A stretch of 64,000 nucleotides of DNA from Micromonospora inositola (GTDB taxonomy: Bacteria; Actinomycetota; Actinomycetes; Mycobacteriales; Micromonosporaceae). A model generated the notes under the pieces. That model ran no database searches. It worked only from the letters and a program-made list of their open reading frames with translations, and was not told where the DNA came from. A program made the translations under genes and the position numbers. Shown one piece after another: positions 1-7,156 of this stretch. The DNA lies in contig NZ_LT607754.1 in assembly GCF_900090285.1 (NCBI RefSeq), forward strand, positions 3,498,001 through 3,562,000, given 5' to 3'. Position 1 is the first letter of the stretch. Each line of letters begins with the position of its first letter.

Positions 1-1
1 C

Positions 2-370
2 TCGGCCGAGGACGTCACCATCATCACCTTCGGTAACGGGGTGCGGATGTCGCTGCGGGCGGCGGCCACCCTCGCCGACGAGGGGATCGGCAGCCGGGTG
101 GTGGACCTGCGCTGGCTCGCCCCGCTGCCGGTGGCGGACATCATCCGGGAGGCCTCGGCCACCGGCCGGGTGCTGGTCGTCGACGAGACCCGTCGGTCGG
201 GCGGGGTGGGCGAGGGGGTGATCGCCGCGCTGGTCGACGCCGGGTACGTCGGCGCGGCGCGGCGGGTGGCCGGCGTCGACTCTTTTGTACCATTAGGTCC
301 GGCAGCACGTCAGGTTCTGGTCTCCGAGGAAGCCATTACCCAGGGTGCCCGTACGCTGCTGGCACGGTAA
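2..370 (+). CDS. TPP-dependent 2-oxoacid dehydrogenase E1, beta-type C-terminal part (5' partial)
   Basis: The reading frame is open from the window edge, so only the last 122 residues are seen. They form the transketolase C-terminal-type domain of E1 beta subunits: a VTIITFGNG strand, a VVDLRWLAPL segment, a VLVVDETRRSGG segment typical of pyruvate/branched-chain E1 beta, and a closing SEEAITQGARTLL helix. Such proteins decarboxylate a 2-oxoacid and pass the acyl group to a lipoyl E2. Whether this is a separate beta subunit or the tail of a fused alpha-beta protein cannot be told from here. The substrate is not determinable from this domain alone. The gene precedes DUF3052 and ahpE, as pyruvate dehydrogenase E1 (aceE) lies near their homologues in mycobacteria. 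Confidence 0.85.
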   Translation, partial: SAEDVTIITFGNGVRMSLRAAATLADEGIGSRVVDLRWLAPLPVADIIREASATGRVLVVDETRRSGGVGEGVIAALVDAGYVGAARRVAGVDSFVPLGPAARQVLVSEEAITQGARTLLAR

Positions 371-431
371 ATTCCGTTCCACCCGGTGCGCCACTTGCGC
401 GGGGAGCCACAACTGTGTGGACTTGGCCCGA

Positions 432-449
432 CGGCGTCGTACGACGCCG
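432..449. promoter_or_regulatory. 18-bp perfect palindrome upstream of the DUF3052 gene
   Basis: CGGCGTCGTACGACGCCG is a perfect palindrome centred 41 bases before the GTG start at 482, in the short gap after the E1 gene. It could be an operator for a dimeric regulator or a small hairpin in the leader. No regulator is encoded beside it, so the role is inferred from symmetry alone. Confidence 0.4.
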
Positions 450-481
450 CGAGCAGGGATGAGATGAGGAGGCACGCGACA

Positions 482-919
482 GTGAGCGCGACCGCTGGTC
501 AGGCCGCCGACGGGGTACGCAGCCTGGCGGACCGGTTCGGGATCGAGCCGGGGATGGTCGTCATGGAGATGGGGTACGACGACGATGTCGACCAGGATCT
601 CCGGGACGCCCTGACCGACCGCTGTGGAGAGCTGGTCGACGAGGACACCGACGAGGTGGTCGACTCGGTGCTCGTCTGGTACCGCGACGGCGACGGTGAT
701 CTCTTCGAGCTTCTCGTCGACGCCCTCGGGCCGCTGGCCGACAACGGGGTGGTGTGGCTCCTGACGCCCAAGGCGGGGCGGGACGGCCACGTCGAGCCGA
801 GCGAGGTCGCGGAGAGTGCGCAGACCGCCGGCCTCCAGCAGACCTCCACCATCAACGCGGGCCGCGACTGGAGCGGCGCGCGCCTGGTGCTCCGGCGCGG
901 GTCCAAGGCGAAGAAGTAG
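482..919 (+). CDS. DUF3052 family protein
   Basis: A 145-residue soluble acidic protein matching the actinobacterial DUF3052 family (homologue of Rv2239c). Family marks include LADRFGIEPGMVVMEMGYDDDVD near the N-terminus and GVVWLLTPKAGRDGHVEPSEV in the second half, ending in a basic tail. The GTG at 482 is chosen because it follows a GAGGAGGC ribosome site (466-473) and gives the family's usual N-terminus; an in-frame ATG at 386 would add 32 residues of unlikely sequence. Biochemical function is not known for the family. Its position just before ahpE is conserved in actinobacteria, which suggests a shared role around central carbon or redox metabolism, but that is inference. Confidence 0.88.
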   Translation: MSATAGQAADGVRSLADRFGIEPGMVVMEMGYDDDVDQDLRDALTDRCGELVDEDTDEVVDSVLVWYRDGDGDLFELLVDALGPLADNGVVWLLTPKAGRDGHVEPSEVAESAQTAGLQQTSTINAGRDWSGARLVLRRGSKAKK

Positions 920-1000
920 CGACTGTCCACGCCCCGGCGGCCCGCGCCGCCGGGTGTGGCAGGCTGATTGTCTCCAGACTCGACCCCCCGAGGAGCTCGC

Positions 1001-1468
1001 ATGACCATCGAGGTTGGCGCCGAGGCGCCGGACTTCGTGCTGAAGGACCAGAACAACCAGGAGGTCCGGCTCTCCGACTTCCGCGGCAAGCGCACCGTGC
1101 TGCTGGTCTTCTACCCGCTCGCCTTCACCGGCATCTGCCAGGGCGAGCTGTGCGAGGTGCGGGACAACCTCAACGAGTACGTCAACGACGACGTCCAGGT
1201 GCTGACCGTCAGCGTCGACTCGGTCTACGCCCACAAGATCTGGGCCGACCGGGAGGGCTACCAGTTCCCGCTGCTGGCCGACTTCTGGCCGCACGGCGCG
1301 GTGGCCCAGGCGTACGGCGTCTTCAACGACGTCGCGGGCATCGCCAACCGGGGCACCTTCGTGATCGACAAGGCTGGCGTGGTCCGCTTCGCCGAGATGA
1401 ACATGCCGGGCGAGGCGCGGGACCAGCAGGGCTGGCGCAAGGCGCTCGCCGAGACCGCCGCCGCGTGA
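1001..1468 (+). CDS. ahpE: AhpE-type peroxiredoxin
   Basis: A 155-residue thioredoxin-fold peroxidase that reduces hydrogen and organic peroxides in the cytoplasm. The peroxidatic motif is PLAFTGIC, giving Pro39, Thr43 and catalytic Cys46. The DFWPHGAVAQAYGVFN and GIANRGTFVIDK segments are characteristic of AhpE of mycobacteria, known to work as a one-cysteine enzyme reduced by mycothiol/mycoredoxin. A second cysteine, Cys51, follows five residues later where the M. tuberculosis protein, as I recall it, has an acidic residue. An AGGAG ribosome site at 991-995 fixes the ATG start. It is co-directional with DUF3052, 81 bases downstream. Confidence 0.95.
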   Translation: MTIEVGAEAPDFVLKDQNNQEVRLSDFRGKRTVLLVFYPLAFTGICQGELCEVRDNLNEYVNDDVQVLTVSVDSVYAHKIWADREGYQFPLLADFWPHGAVAQAYGVFNDVAGIANRGTFVIDKAGVVRFAEMNMPGEARDQQGWRKALAETAAA

Positions 1469-1551
1469 TCCCAGAACCGGGCATACCGTTCGACCGGGCC
1501 GGTGACCGGCAGGTAAGCTTGCCAGCCACCGGCCCGCCGTACGGGCGTTCC

Positions 1552-1626
1552 GGGCGCGTAGCTCAGCGGGAGAGCACTCGCCTTACAAGCGAGGGGTCGC
1601 AGGTTCGAAACCTGCCGCGCCCACCA
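1552..1626 (+). tRNA. tRNA-Val (anticodon TAC), CCA encoded
   Basis: A complete cloverleaf: acceptor stem GGGCGCG/CGCGCCC, D arm GCTC/GAGC, anticodon stem CTCGC/GCGAG with loop CTTACAA (anticodon TAC, reading GTA), T arm GCAGG/CCTGC around TTCGAAA, discriminator A, then CCA. It reads forward after ahpE. Its 3' half is repeated at 7100-7128, so it has served as the attachment site of an integrating element and was restored intact on the left side. Confidence 0.96.
1597..1625 (+). repeat. Left attachment site (attL) inside tRNA-Val 3' end
   Basis: Positions 1597-1625 (T arm through most of CCA) match 7100-7128 in 28 of 29 bases, the only difference being C1616 versus T7119. A duplicated tRNA 3' end in direct orientation is the standard signature of tyrosine-recombinase integration into a tRNA gene. 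Confidence 0.88.
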
Positions 1627-1639
1627 CCAACTGACCAGG

Positions 1640-1950
1640 GAAAACCTGCTCCACACCCTGTTCGTGCTGCACGGCAGCGAAACGGGCGGTGGGCAGCAGG
1701 TGCGTCGGGACGGTGACGGGTTCCGGCTTGGGGGCCGGGGTGAGGGCGGCCGGCGGTGCCGGCTGGGTGACCTGCTCGGCTATCTGGACGCGGATCGGCT
1801 CAGCCGGCGCAGAGGCCGGCGGGGTGTCCTGCGACCCGGCCGGAGCCGGGGCGAGGACGAGCTTGACCAGCGCCATGAACGCCTGGGCCGGGACAGCCGA
1901 GAGAAGCCAGCCGGACGGGCCGGACTTGGCGACCGCGAGTTTGCGCGGCC
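1640..1950 (-). pseudogene. C-terminal fragment resembling DUF2637/Spd-type membrane protein
   Basis: On the minus strand the frame reads SGWLLSAVPAQAFMALVKLVLAP, a hydrophobic helix, followed by a Pro/Ala-rich tail with several APAP and KPEPVTVP runs. This resembles the last membrane helix and tail of DUF2637/Spd-like proteins of actinomycete integrative elements. No upstream domain is present, and the frame runs on into antisense of the tRNA. I read it as a truncated remnant; limits are approximate and the family call is tentative. Confidence 0.35.
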
Positions 1951-1984
1951 AAGGACAGGCTGGCGGCGTACCGGGATCGTGGCT

Positions 1985-2416
1985 GTGCCGGTGTCGTGGG
2001 CTGTTCTGCGGCAGGCCGAGGCGGAGCGAGGTGAGGCGACGCGGGACGCGGCGGTGACCGTATACGTACTCCAGATGAGCAGCGGGGAGGAGATCGGTCT
2101 GTCGCGGGTGCTGGCCGGCAGGCGTCATGACGAGCTGCTGCGGCAGTGGCGTCAGTACCGCGGCGAGATGGAGCGCGCCAATGTTCCGTCGAAGCTTGAG
2201 ACGGTCGGACCGATTGACGTCGAGGACCAGGGCGACGAGCGTGCGACGGTGACCGCCCAGGTCCACGCGATCTGGTGGAACGAACAGGCCAACCTCAGCG
2301 GCACAGCCCATCCGCGGCGGTTCGAGACGCGGTGCGACGCGGGCGGCTGGCGGGTGTGGGCAGCCGACCTGCCGCCGTGGTGCGGTGTGCACGTCCGAGC
2401 GGATGCCTGCCGTTGA
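1985..2416 (+). CDS. Hypothetical protein of the tRNA-Val element
   Basis: About 143 residues from a GTG at 1985 (other in-frame GTG at 1979 and 1991; none has a clear ribosome site). The body has alternating charged and hydrophobic segments, a double Trp (AIWWNEQANL), and ends with a Trp/Cys-rich stretch (GGWRVWAADLPPWCGVHV). This composition resembles a small exported or membrane-anchored protein from actinomycete integrative elements, and the missing signal or membrane segment suggests that its N-terminus was lost. I do not recognise a named family. It lies between the tRNA-side fragment and the oppositely oriented NmrA-like gene. Confidence 0.5.
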   Translation: MPVSWAVLRQAEAERGEATRDAAVTVYVLQMSSGEEIGLSRVLAGRRHDELLRQWRQYRGEMERANVPSKLETVGPIDVEDQGDERATVTAQVHAIWWNEQANLSGTAHPRRFETRCDAGGWRVWAADLPPWCGVHVRADACR

Positions 2417-2491
2417 GCAGCTGCCGCCACGCGTCGGCTGAGCCGGCCCCGCGACAGCAGTCGCCCCGGGGCCGGCCTTGGCCGGGGCGGC

Positions 2492-3397
2492 TCAGCCCAG
2501 GTAGAAGTCCCTGCGGGCGGCCACGAACGCCTCGATCGACTGGGGCGGGATGCCCGTCACGCGCTCGACGCCGTCGGCCGTACGGTCGTAACGGTTGTCC
2601 CGGTGCAGCTGGGCCATGGTGGCGATGTGCTGTTCGACGTGCGGCGGCAGGCCCATCCTGGAGAGCCCCTGGGTCTGCCACCGGTCCAGCGGCACGTCCA
2701 CATAGGACACCTGACGATCCAGCGCCCGAGAGAATTCCGCGGCCAGCTCCGTCATGTCGACCGACTGTGGCCCGGTCAGCTCGTAGACCTGCCCGATGTG
2801 CGGAGCCGGGTCGCGGAGCACGGTGGCGATGACCCGGGCGACGTCGCCCACGGCGACCGGCGAGGTGCGTCCGGTGCCGAACGGCAGCGCGATCGTGCCG
2901 TTCTCCTGAATCGACCGCGCCGCCATCGTGGTGAACAGCGGAGTGTCCAGGAACGCCGTCGGCCGGATGTGCACCACGGGCAGGCCGGACCAGTTGAATA
3001 CCTGCTCCGCCAGCCAGTGCAGCCGCTGCTGGTGCGACTCCTCGGTGCTGGTGGCGGTCATCTGCGACACCGTCATCTGCGACAGGTCGACCAGGGCCTC
3101 CAGCTTCCCGTACTCCCGTGCCACGGTGGCCACCACGGTCGCCGCCAGCAGGTGGTCCGGCGACACGGGCATCGCGAAGTACATCCGCGCCACGCCCTGC
3201 AGCGCGGCCGCTACCGTCTCGGGCCGGGTCAGGTCACCGATGACGACCTCCGCGCCGAGCGCCCGCAGCTCAGCCGCACGCTCGTCCTCGCGACGGACCA
3301 TGAAACGCACCGGCACATCCTGAGCGCGCAATTGCTCGAAGACCGTACGGCCCACGCCGCCGGCACCGGGGATGAGAACAAGGTTGCTGGCAACCAT
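2492..3397 (-). CDS. NmrA-like NAD(P)-binding protein (atypical SDR)
   Basis: A 301-residue Rossmann-fold protein with the dinucleotide motif IPGAGGVGRTV (Gly11, Gly13-14, Gly16), then VRFMVRREDE, where the second basic residue favours NADP(H), and VIGDLTRPE after the third strand. The FAMPVSPDHL and VVHIRPTAFLDTP segments are typical of the NmrA/HSCARG group. These act as redox sensors or small-molecule reductases; the substrate is unknown. The active-site Tyr-Lys pair of classical SDRs is not obvious. It sits downstream of the DUF3533 gene on the same strand and probably belongs to the TetR-controlled set. Confidence 0.82.
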   Translation of the reverse strand: MVASNLVLIPGAGGVGRTVFEQLRAQDVPVRFMVRREDERAAELRALGAEVVIGDLTRPETVAAALQGVARMYFAMPVSPDHLLAATVVATVAREYGKLEALVDLSQMTVSQMTATSTEESHQQRLHWLAEQVFNWSGLPVVHIRPTAFLDTPLFTTMAARSIQENGTIALPFGTGRTSPVAVGDVARVIATVLRDPAPHIGQVYELTGPQSVDMTELAAEFSRALDRQVSYVDVPLDRWQTQGLSRMGLPPHVEQHIATMAQLHRDNRYDRTADGVERVTGIPPQSIEAFVAARRDFYLG

Positions 3398-3556
3398 CAG
3401 TCGATCTCCTTCGGAGTAATGGATTATCTGAGTTGAGGTGTGATCAGAGCGTCAGCGGAGCTGCCAGCAAGGCGTCGGCCGCGGCGATGTGCACGGTGGG
3501 CACCGAGCATAGGACGGCAAACGGGGCCTGACCTGCGGGTCCCGGGCAGCGGGCCC

Positions 3557-4585
3557 TCACCCCCGGGTGGCGACCTGTCCGGCCCGGGTGGCGACCTGTC
3601 GGGACCGCAGGCCCACCAGCAGCGTCCCGAGCACGGCCCACAGCGCGAGGGTGATCAGCGGGCCGGCGACGTGGGCACCGCCGAAGTAGCTGAGGTCGCC
3701 GACGGCCCGTATGGCGGCGCCGGGCGGGAGCAGCCCCGAGACGATGCGGGCCAGACGGGGCAGCAGGACGACGCCGATGGTGGCGCCGCTGGTCGAGTTG
3801 CCGATGGTGAGCAGCAGCAGGGTGGCCACCGGGACGCCGATCGGGCCCAGCCAGGTGCCGAGCAGCTTGGTGGCGAACGCTGCCGCGGCTGCCAGCAGCG
3901 CGAGCGTGCCCGCCAGGGGCAGGAACGGTGCCGGTAGGGCTCCCAGGATGGGTCCGGCGATGGCGGCCGCGATGGTGCCGCAGGCTGCCGAGAAGCCCCA
4001 GATCAGCCGGAACCGGTAGCGCAGGGGCAGCACGTGGCTGAGGCCCAAGGTGGCCTGGGCGAGGACGAACCCGGCGAGGGTCACACCGAACGCCACATAG
4101 AAGCCGCTCAGTCCGCGACTGTCGTACTTGGCCAGCGGGACGATGTCCGCGGTCTCCAGGTGCTGCCCCGCCTGGTTCGCATAGGTGGCGGCGAGGCCGG
4201 TGACGGCGTTGGTGGTGGACACGCCGTTGGCTCCGGCCACGTCCAGCCGCAGCCCGCCGTCACCGTTGGGGCCGAGGGCTGCGACGGCGTCACGGTAGAG
4301 CACTGCGCGGCGCGCCGAGGCGGCGTCGGCTGCCTGGTGCACGTCGACTCGGTCGCCGAGCGTCTGCTGGACCTCGGTGGCGAGCTGCTGCCCGGTCACG
4401 GCCAGCGGCACGCCGTGCGGCTCGGGGTTGCGCTGGAGGCCCACATATAAGCCGATGAAGGCCGATACCACGATCAGTCCGACGATCGCTGGTTGCAGCC
4501 AGGCCCGCACCGGCACCCTCCGGCGGGCGGACGGCCCGGACGGCACGGGTGGCGTGGACTCGGTGGGGGTGGGTGGCGATGTCAT
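3557..4585 (-). CDS. DUF3533/ABC-2-like integral membrane protein
   Basis: A 342-residue membrane protein: a Pro/Ser-rich cytoplasmic N-terminus, TM1 around residues 31-50, an extracytoplasmic domain of roughly 120 residues including GDRVDVHQA and SGFYVAFGV, then five hydrophobic segments to about residue 330. This TM-large loop-5TM plan is that of DUF3533 and the YhgE/Pip-related ABC-2 permease family, seen in proteins linked to export of lipids or drugs. No ATPase gene is adjacent. It diverges from the TetR gene and is probably under its control. The last residues repeat QVATR twice. Confidence 0.78.
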   Translation of the reverse strand: MTSPPTPTESTPPVPSGPSARRRVPVRAWLQPAIVGLIVVSAFIGLYVGLQRNPEPHGVPLAVTGQQLATEVQQTLGDRVDVHQAADAASARRAVLYRDAVAALGPNGDGGLRLDVAGANGVSTTNAVTGLAATYANQAGQHLETADIVPLAKYDSRGLSGFYVAFGVTLAGFVLAQATLGLSHVLPLRYRFRLIWGFSAACGTIAAAIAGPILGALPAPFLPLAGTLALLAAAAAFATKLLGTWLGPIGVPVATLLLLTIGNSTSGATIGVVLLPRLARIVSGLLPPGAAIRAVGDLSYFGGAHVAGPLITLALWAVLGTLLVGLRSRQVATRAGQVATRG

Positions 4586-4702
4586 AGGGTGTCCAGTTCT
4601 GTCGGCGGTGCTGCGATTGCTGGACTGAGGCCGTCGCCCTCAGACGGTGGGAGGCAGCGCTAGGCCCTGCTTGACCTGCCGGGTGACCCAGTCGGCCTCA
4701 AT

Positions 4703-4756
4703 TGGATGTCGCCAACAATCTAAACGGAGGCTAGGATAGATGGCAAGTGACATCCA
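4703..4756. promoter_or_regulatory. Inverted repeat between DUF3533 and TetR genes
   Basis: TGGATGTC at 4703-4710 pairs perfectly with GACATCCA at 4749-4756, extended inward by GCCA (4711-4714) and TGGC (4741-4744). It lies in the divergent gap between the DUF3533 and TetR starts, where an autoregulatory TetR operator would be expected. A further CCATC copy follows at 4761-4765. Confidence 0.5.
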
Positions 4757-4781
4757 TCATCCATCTGAGGAGAGTGATTCC

Positions 4782-5366
4782 ATGAGCCGCGTGTCCCAGG
4801 CGCAAGCACAGGAGAACCGGCAGCGCGTCGTAGCCGCCGCCTCCCGGATGTTCCGCGAGAAGGGCACCGCGGTCAGCATCGCCGACCTGATGAAGGCCGT
4901 CGGGCTCACCCATGGCGGGTTCTACAAGCAGTTCGCCTCCAAGGAGGCCCTGGTCGACGAGGCCATCGCCCACGCCTTCGCCGAGCAGGCGGCACACTCG
5001 GCGGTGACGCTCGTGGAGCACGAGGCCGCCCGCCGGACGCTGATCGAGCACTACCTCTCGGTCTGGCACCGCGATCACGCCGGAGACGGCTGCCCCGTCT
5101 CCGGATTCGCCGCTGACCTGGGGCGCGAGCCCGACCAGGCCGCCCGCGCCCACCACGTCTACATCAACGCGGTACGGAACCGCGCCGCTCAGCTGGCCAC
5201 CGGCGACGACGACGGCATGGCCCAGCTCTGCACCATGGTCGGTGCCCTCGTCCTCGCCCGCGCCACCCGGGGCAACCCGCTCTCCGAAGAACTGCTGCAG
5301 GCCGCGCGCACGGCTCTCACCGAGAGCGGCACCGGGCAGTCCGAACCGCAGCAGCGCACGGACTGA
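4782..5366 (+). CDS. TetR/AcrR family transcriptional regulator
   Basis: A 194-residue regulator. Residues 10-55 form the TetR helix-turn-helix: ENRQRVVAAASRMFREKG, then VSIADLMKAVGLTHGGFYKQFASKEALV, a recognition region close to the AcrR/NemR group. The C-terminal ligand domain contains two cysteines (Cys105 region, DGCPVSGFAADLG; and AQLCTMVGAL). The ATG at 4782 is chosen for its GAGGAG site at 4768-4773; an in-frame ATG at 4740 lies inside the inverted repeat. It faces away from the DUF3533 and NmrA-like genes and probably represses them and itself. The effector is unknown. Confidence 0.9.
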   Translation: MSRVSQAQAQENRQRVVAAASRMFREKGTAVSIADLMKAVGLTHGGFYKQFASKEALVDEAIAHAFAEQAAHSAVTLVEHEAARRTLIEHYLSVWHRDHAGDGCPVSGFAADLGREPDQAARAHHVYINAVRNRAAQLATGDDDGMAQLCTMVGALVLARATRGNPLSEELLQAARTALTESGTGQSEPQQRTD

Positions 5367-5795
5367 CCGGGGGCCGGCCGACGGCGTCGGCCGCCGCCCG
5401 GGGCTGCAGGTCGGCTCCAGGCCGGGCCCGGCCGTCCGTTCCCGGCCCGCGGCAGGACCGGGCGCCGGCGCAGGGTCAGCACGGGGGCCAGCGCCTCCCG
5501 GCAGAGCCGATCTCACTCGGCGAATCGCCACTCGCCGAGCATCGCGTCGCCCACCATCAGCAGCCCACGGCCGATCCAGCCCTCCACCACGTTCGCCAGC
5601 CGTCGCTGTCCCGCTGCTCCTGTCGCCATACCAACTCGCGTCCCCGGCCCTGGCCTGGTCAAACCTCCCTCGGTGCACATCCGGCGAGTCGCGGTCGACA
5701 GGGGTTTGGTCGACGCCGTGGCGGGGAGATGGGGTTCTGGTTTCGCGTGGGCACCCACGTTGCTGTATCCGTCGCGGCGAGTCACCGCGGTCTAG
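5367..5795. other. Non-coding or degraded stretch in the element
   Basis: 429 bases between the TetR gene and the small minus-strand gene. Very GC-rich at first and of lower GC after about 5510. On the minus strand 5513-5629 could encode a 38-residue peptide with a plausible helix (RRLANVVEGWIGRGLLMVGDA), possibly the tail of a lost gene. I see no promoter, RNA or repeat that I can defend. Confidence 0.4.
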
Positions 5796-6023
5796 CTATT
5801 CACTGCGCCGGTGATTGGCCTCCTGCCGGAGCGCCTCCGTGAGGTCGCACCACGTACCGGCCGAGGTCTTCATCATCCGGTCGACCATCGACCGGGCGGA
5901 CGCCTCATCCGCGAAGTCGTACGAGACCTCCTGCCCTCCGTCACCAACGCGGCCACGAGCCCGCCAGAGCCGACCGTCCGACAGCAGCCAGATGTCGCCG
6001 CACCAGATCGACCGGGCAATCAT
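5796..6023 (-). CDS. Small hypothetical protein
   Basis: 75 residues with an aromatic N-terminal half (SIWCGDIWLLSDGRLWRARG) and an amphipathic, charged C-terminal half (DEASARSMVDRMMKTSAGTWCDLTEAL). The codon pattern is convincing for a gene. The product has the look of the short proteins that accompany plasmid or AICE modules, but I know no family for it. Two cysteines and four tryptophans in so short a chain are notable. No ribosome site is clear before the ATG. Confidence 0.5.
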   Translation of the reverse strand: MIARSIWCGDIWLLSDGRLWRARGRVGDGGQEVSYDFADEASARSMVDRMMKTSAGTWCDLTEALRQEANHRRSE

Positions 6024-6249
6024 GTGGCTGCGTCGGTACTACCCGGTGCGCGGCGGCGCCGAGGTCGGCCGATGACCGGGGTGGTCGCTGGCGGTCGTGT
6101 GCCCGATGCGTGCCCGATCCATTGGTCAGCAGCGGCCAACAACGGCGCTTCCCTGGCCTCTTCCAGTGGCACTCCGTAGCGCTACGGCGGCCATGATCTC
6201 GAAACAAGCGAGCGCAGCGTGACGAGCAAGGCACCTTCCAAACTGATGG

Positions 6250-6645
6250 TCAGGGCTGGTGCTGCGCGCGCCTCGCCAACACGAGGTCCGCATAGTCGTC
6301 CCCGGCAACCCCGTGGTTGACCCACCGATGCGGGGAGGCCCCGGTTGCCCGCTTTGCCAGCTCCAATGCTTCGGCCGGGTCTTGAACGTGGCCGATCACG
6401 CGGCCAAAGCCCGTGTCGCCTTCGTCTTCTGGATCGAGGGGCGGGAACACGGACACGTCGCGGTAGTGCTCGTCGTCCAGATCCTGTACGTCATGGACGG
6501 ACACGTTGTAGCCGTCCTGCCAGGGCCAGACCGAGACCCAGCGGATGCCCCGGACGCCCGCCAGCGTGATGGGTCCGACGAACTGCTCAACGCCCTTCCT
6601 GCGGCCGAGCGCGCCGAGGACAAACGACCGGGTGAGGTAACGCAT
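6250..6645 (-). CDS. Hypothetical protein of the tRNA-Val element
   Basis: 131 residues beginning MRYLTRSFVLGALGRRKGVEQF and containing a compact alternating beta/turn region (GIRWVSVWPWQDGYNVSVHDV) and an acidic DPEDEGDTGFG loop. Codon use is that of a real actinomycete gene. It reads as a soluble cytoplasmic protein; I do not recognise the family. Its ATG lies inside the 3' part of the preceding hypothetical frame, consistent with translational coupling or with a deletion that joined the two genes. Confidence 0.62.
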   Translation of the reverse strand: MRYLTRSFVLGALGRRKGVEQFVGPITLAGVRGIRWVSVWPWQDGYNVSVHDVQDLDDEHYRDVSVFPPLDPEDEGDTGFGRVIGHVQDPAEALELAKRATGASPHRWVNHGVAGDDYADLVLARRAQHQP

Positions 6646-7100
6646 GCTCGGAGGCTATCCCGGATGCCTTCGTAGCGGGAACCCTCCACTTCGAGCACGA
6701 GCGGGTCGGCCGCTGCCGAACTGGACCACTGCGGGTGCGTTCCCACCAGCCACACGTCGCCTACGATGCGGATCCACGACGACAGCGCCATCGCCAGTGG
6801 GCCGAGACGCTCCTCCAGCCAGCGGAGGTGGTCTTCTGCATCGGGTCCGGGCGGAGCGTATGGCTCGGTCGGAGTCTGGTCGTCGTTGTTCTCGTGGAAC
6901 CGGTAGCCCTGCTGGCGTAGGCGCGCGATGACCGTCTCGATGTTGCTCCGCGCTCGTCGGGCCATCTCGTCGCAGACCGCCTGCGCCTCTGCGGCAAACA
7001 CTGGGTCACGAACGCCGTTGCCCAGCTGTCTCATCTCATGCCAGACCCGCTCTCGCTCGCCAGCGACGTAGCGGTCCACCCAGTCCAGGCGCTCAGTCAT
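6396..7100 (-). pseudogene. Hypothetical protein, probably truncated and out of frame at its 3' end
   Basis: From the ATG at 7100 the first 150 residues look like a genuine soluble protein: MTERLDWVDRYVAGERERVWHEM, a helical region with RARSNIETVIARL, then LVGDVWLVGTHPQW and ADPLVLEVEGSRYEGI. After about position 6660 the frame overlaps the next gene (start 6645) and its composition becomes Arg/Ser-rich, typical of an out-of-frame tail. The most likely history is loss of the natural C-terminus by deletion. The ATG abuts the right att repeat exactly, so its native promoter, if any, would lie in or beyond attR. Confidence 0.5.
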
Positions 7101-7128
7101 CGCAGGTTCGAAACCTGCTGCGCCCACC
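7100..7128 (+). repeat. Right attachment site (attR), tRNA-Val 3'-end copy
   Basis: Repeats 1597-1625 with one mismatch (T7119 for C1616). It contains the T arm and acceptor 3' strand only, with no D or anticodon arm, so it is not a tRNA gene. Ordinary chromosomal sequence resumes after it with the GNAT gene. Confidence 0.88.
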
Positions 7129-7156
7129 CATCACCACCAGCACCGGCCGGCCGGGC

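Larger units (their letters stand above)
1626..7099. mobile_element. Decayed tRNA-Val integrated element (about 5.5 kb)
   Basis: DNA enclosed between the tRNA-Val gene and the 29-bp direct repeat at 7100-7128. Content: a minus-strand fragment resembling a DUF2637/Spd-type membrane transfer protein directly against the tRNA, a plus-strand hypothetical, an NmrA-like / DUF3533 / TetR set, a 75-residue small protein, and two hypothetical genes whose junction looks rearranged. No integrase, excisionase, replication initiator or FtsK-like transfer gene is visible, so the element is probably a fixed remnant of an actinomycete integrative element (AICE). Boundaries follow from the att repeats; the AICE assignment rests on weak fragment similarity. 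Confidence 0.75.

Noticed and set aside
293..1294. Long minus-strand frame opposite DUF3052 and ahpE
   Set aside because: Arg/Ala/Asp-rich shadow of genes with clear family matches on the other strand, as expected at this GC.
1583..1660. Minus-strand frame ending GAAGFEPATPRL next to tRNA-Val
   Set aside because: This peptide is the well-known artefact of translating the antisense of tRNA 3' ends; it is not a protein.
1626..7099. Prophage
   Set aside because: No capsid, portal, terminase or lysis gene is visible; content and tRNA site fit a decayed integrative element.
7080..7135. Second tRNA-Val gene at the right end of the element
   Set aside because: Only the T arm and acceptor 3' strand are present; there is no D arm, anticodon arm or acceptor 5' strand, so it is an att repeat.
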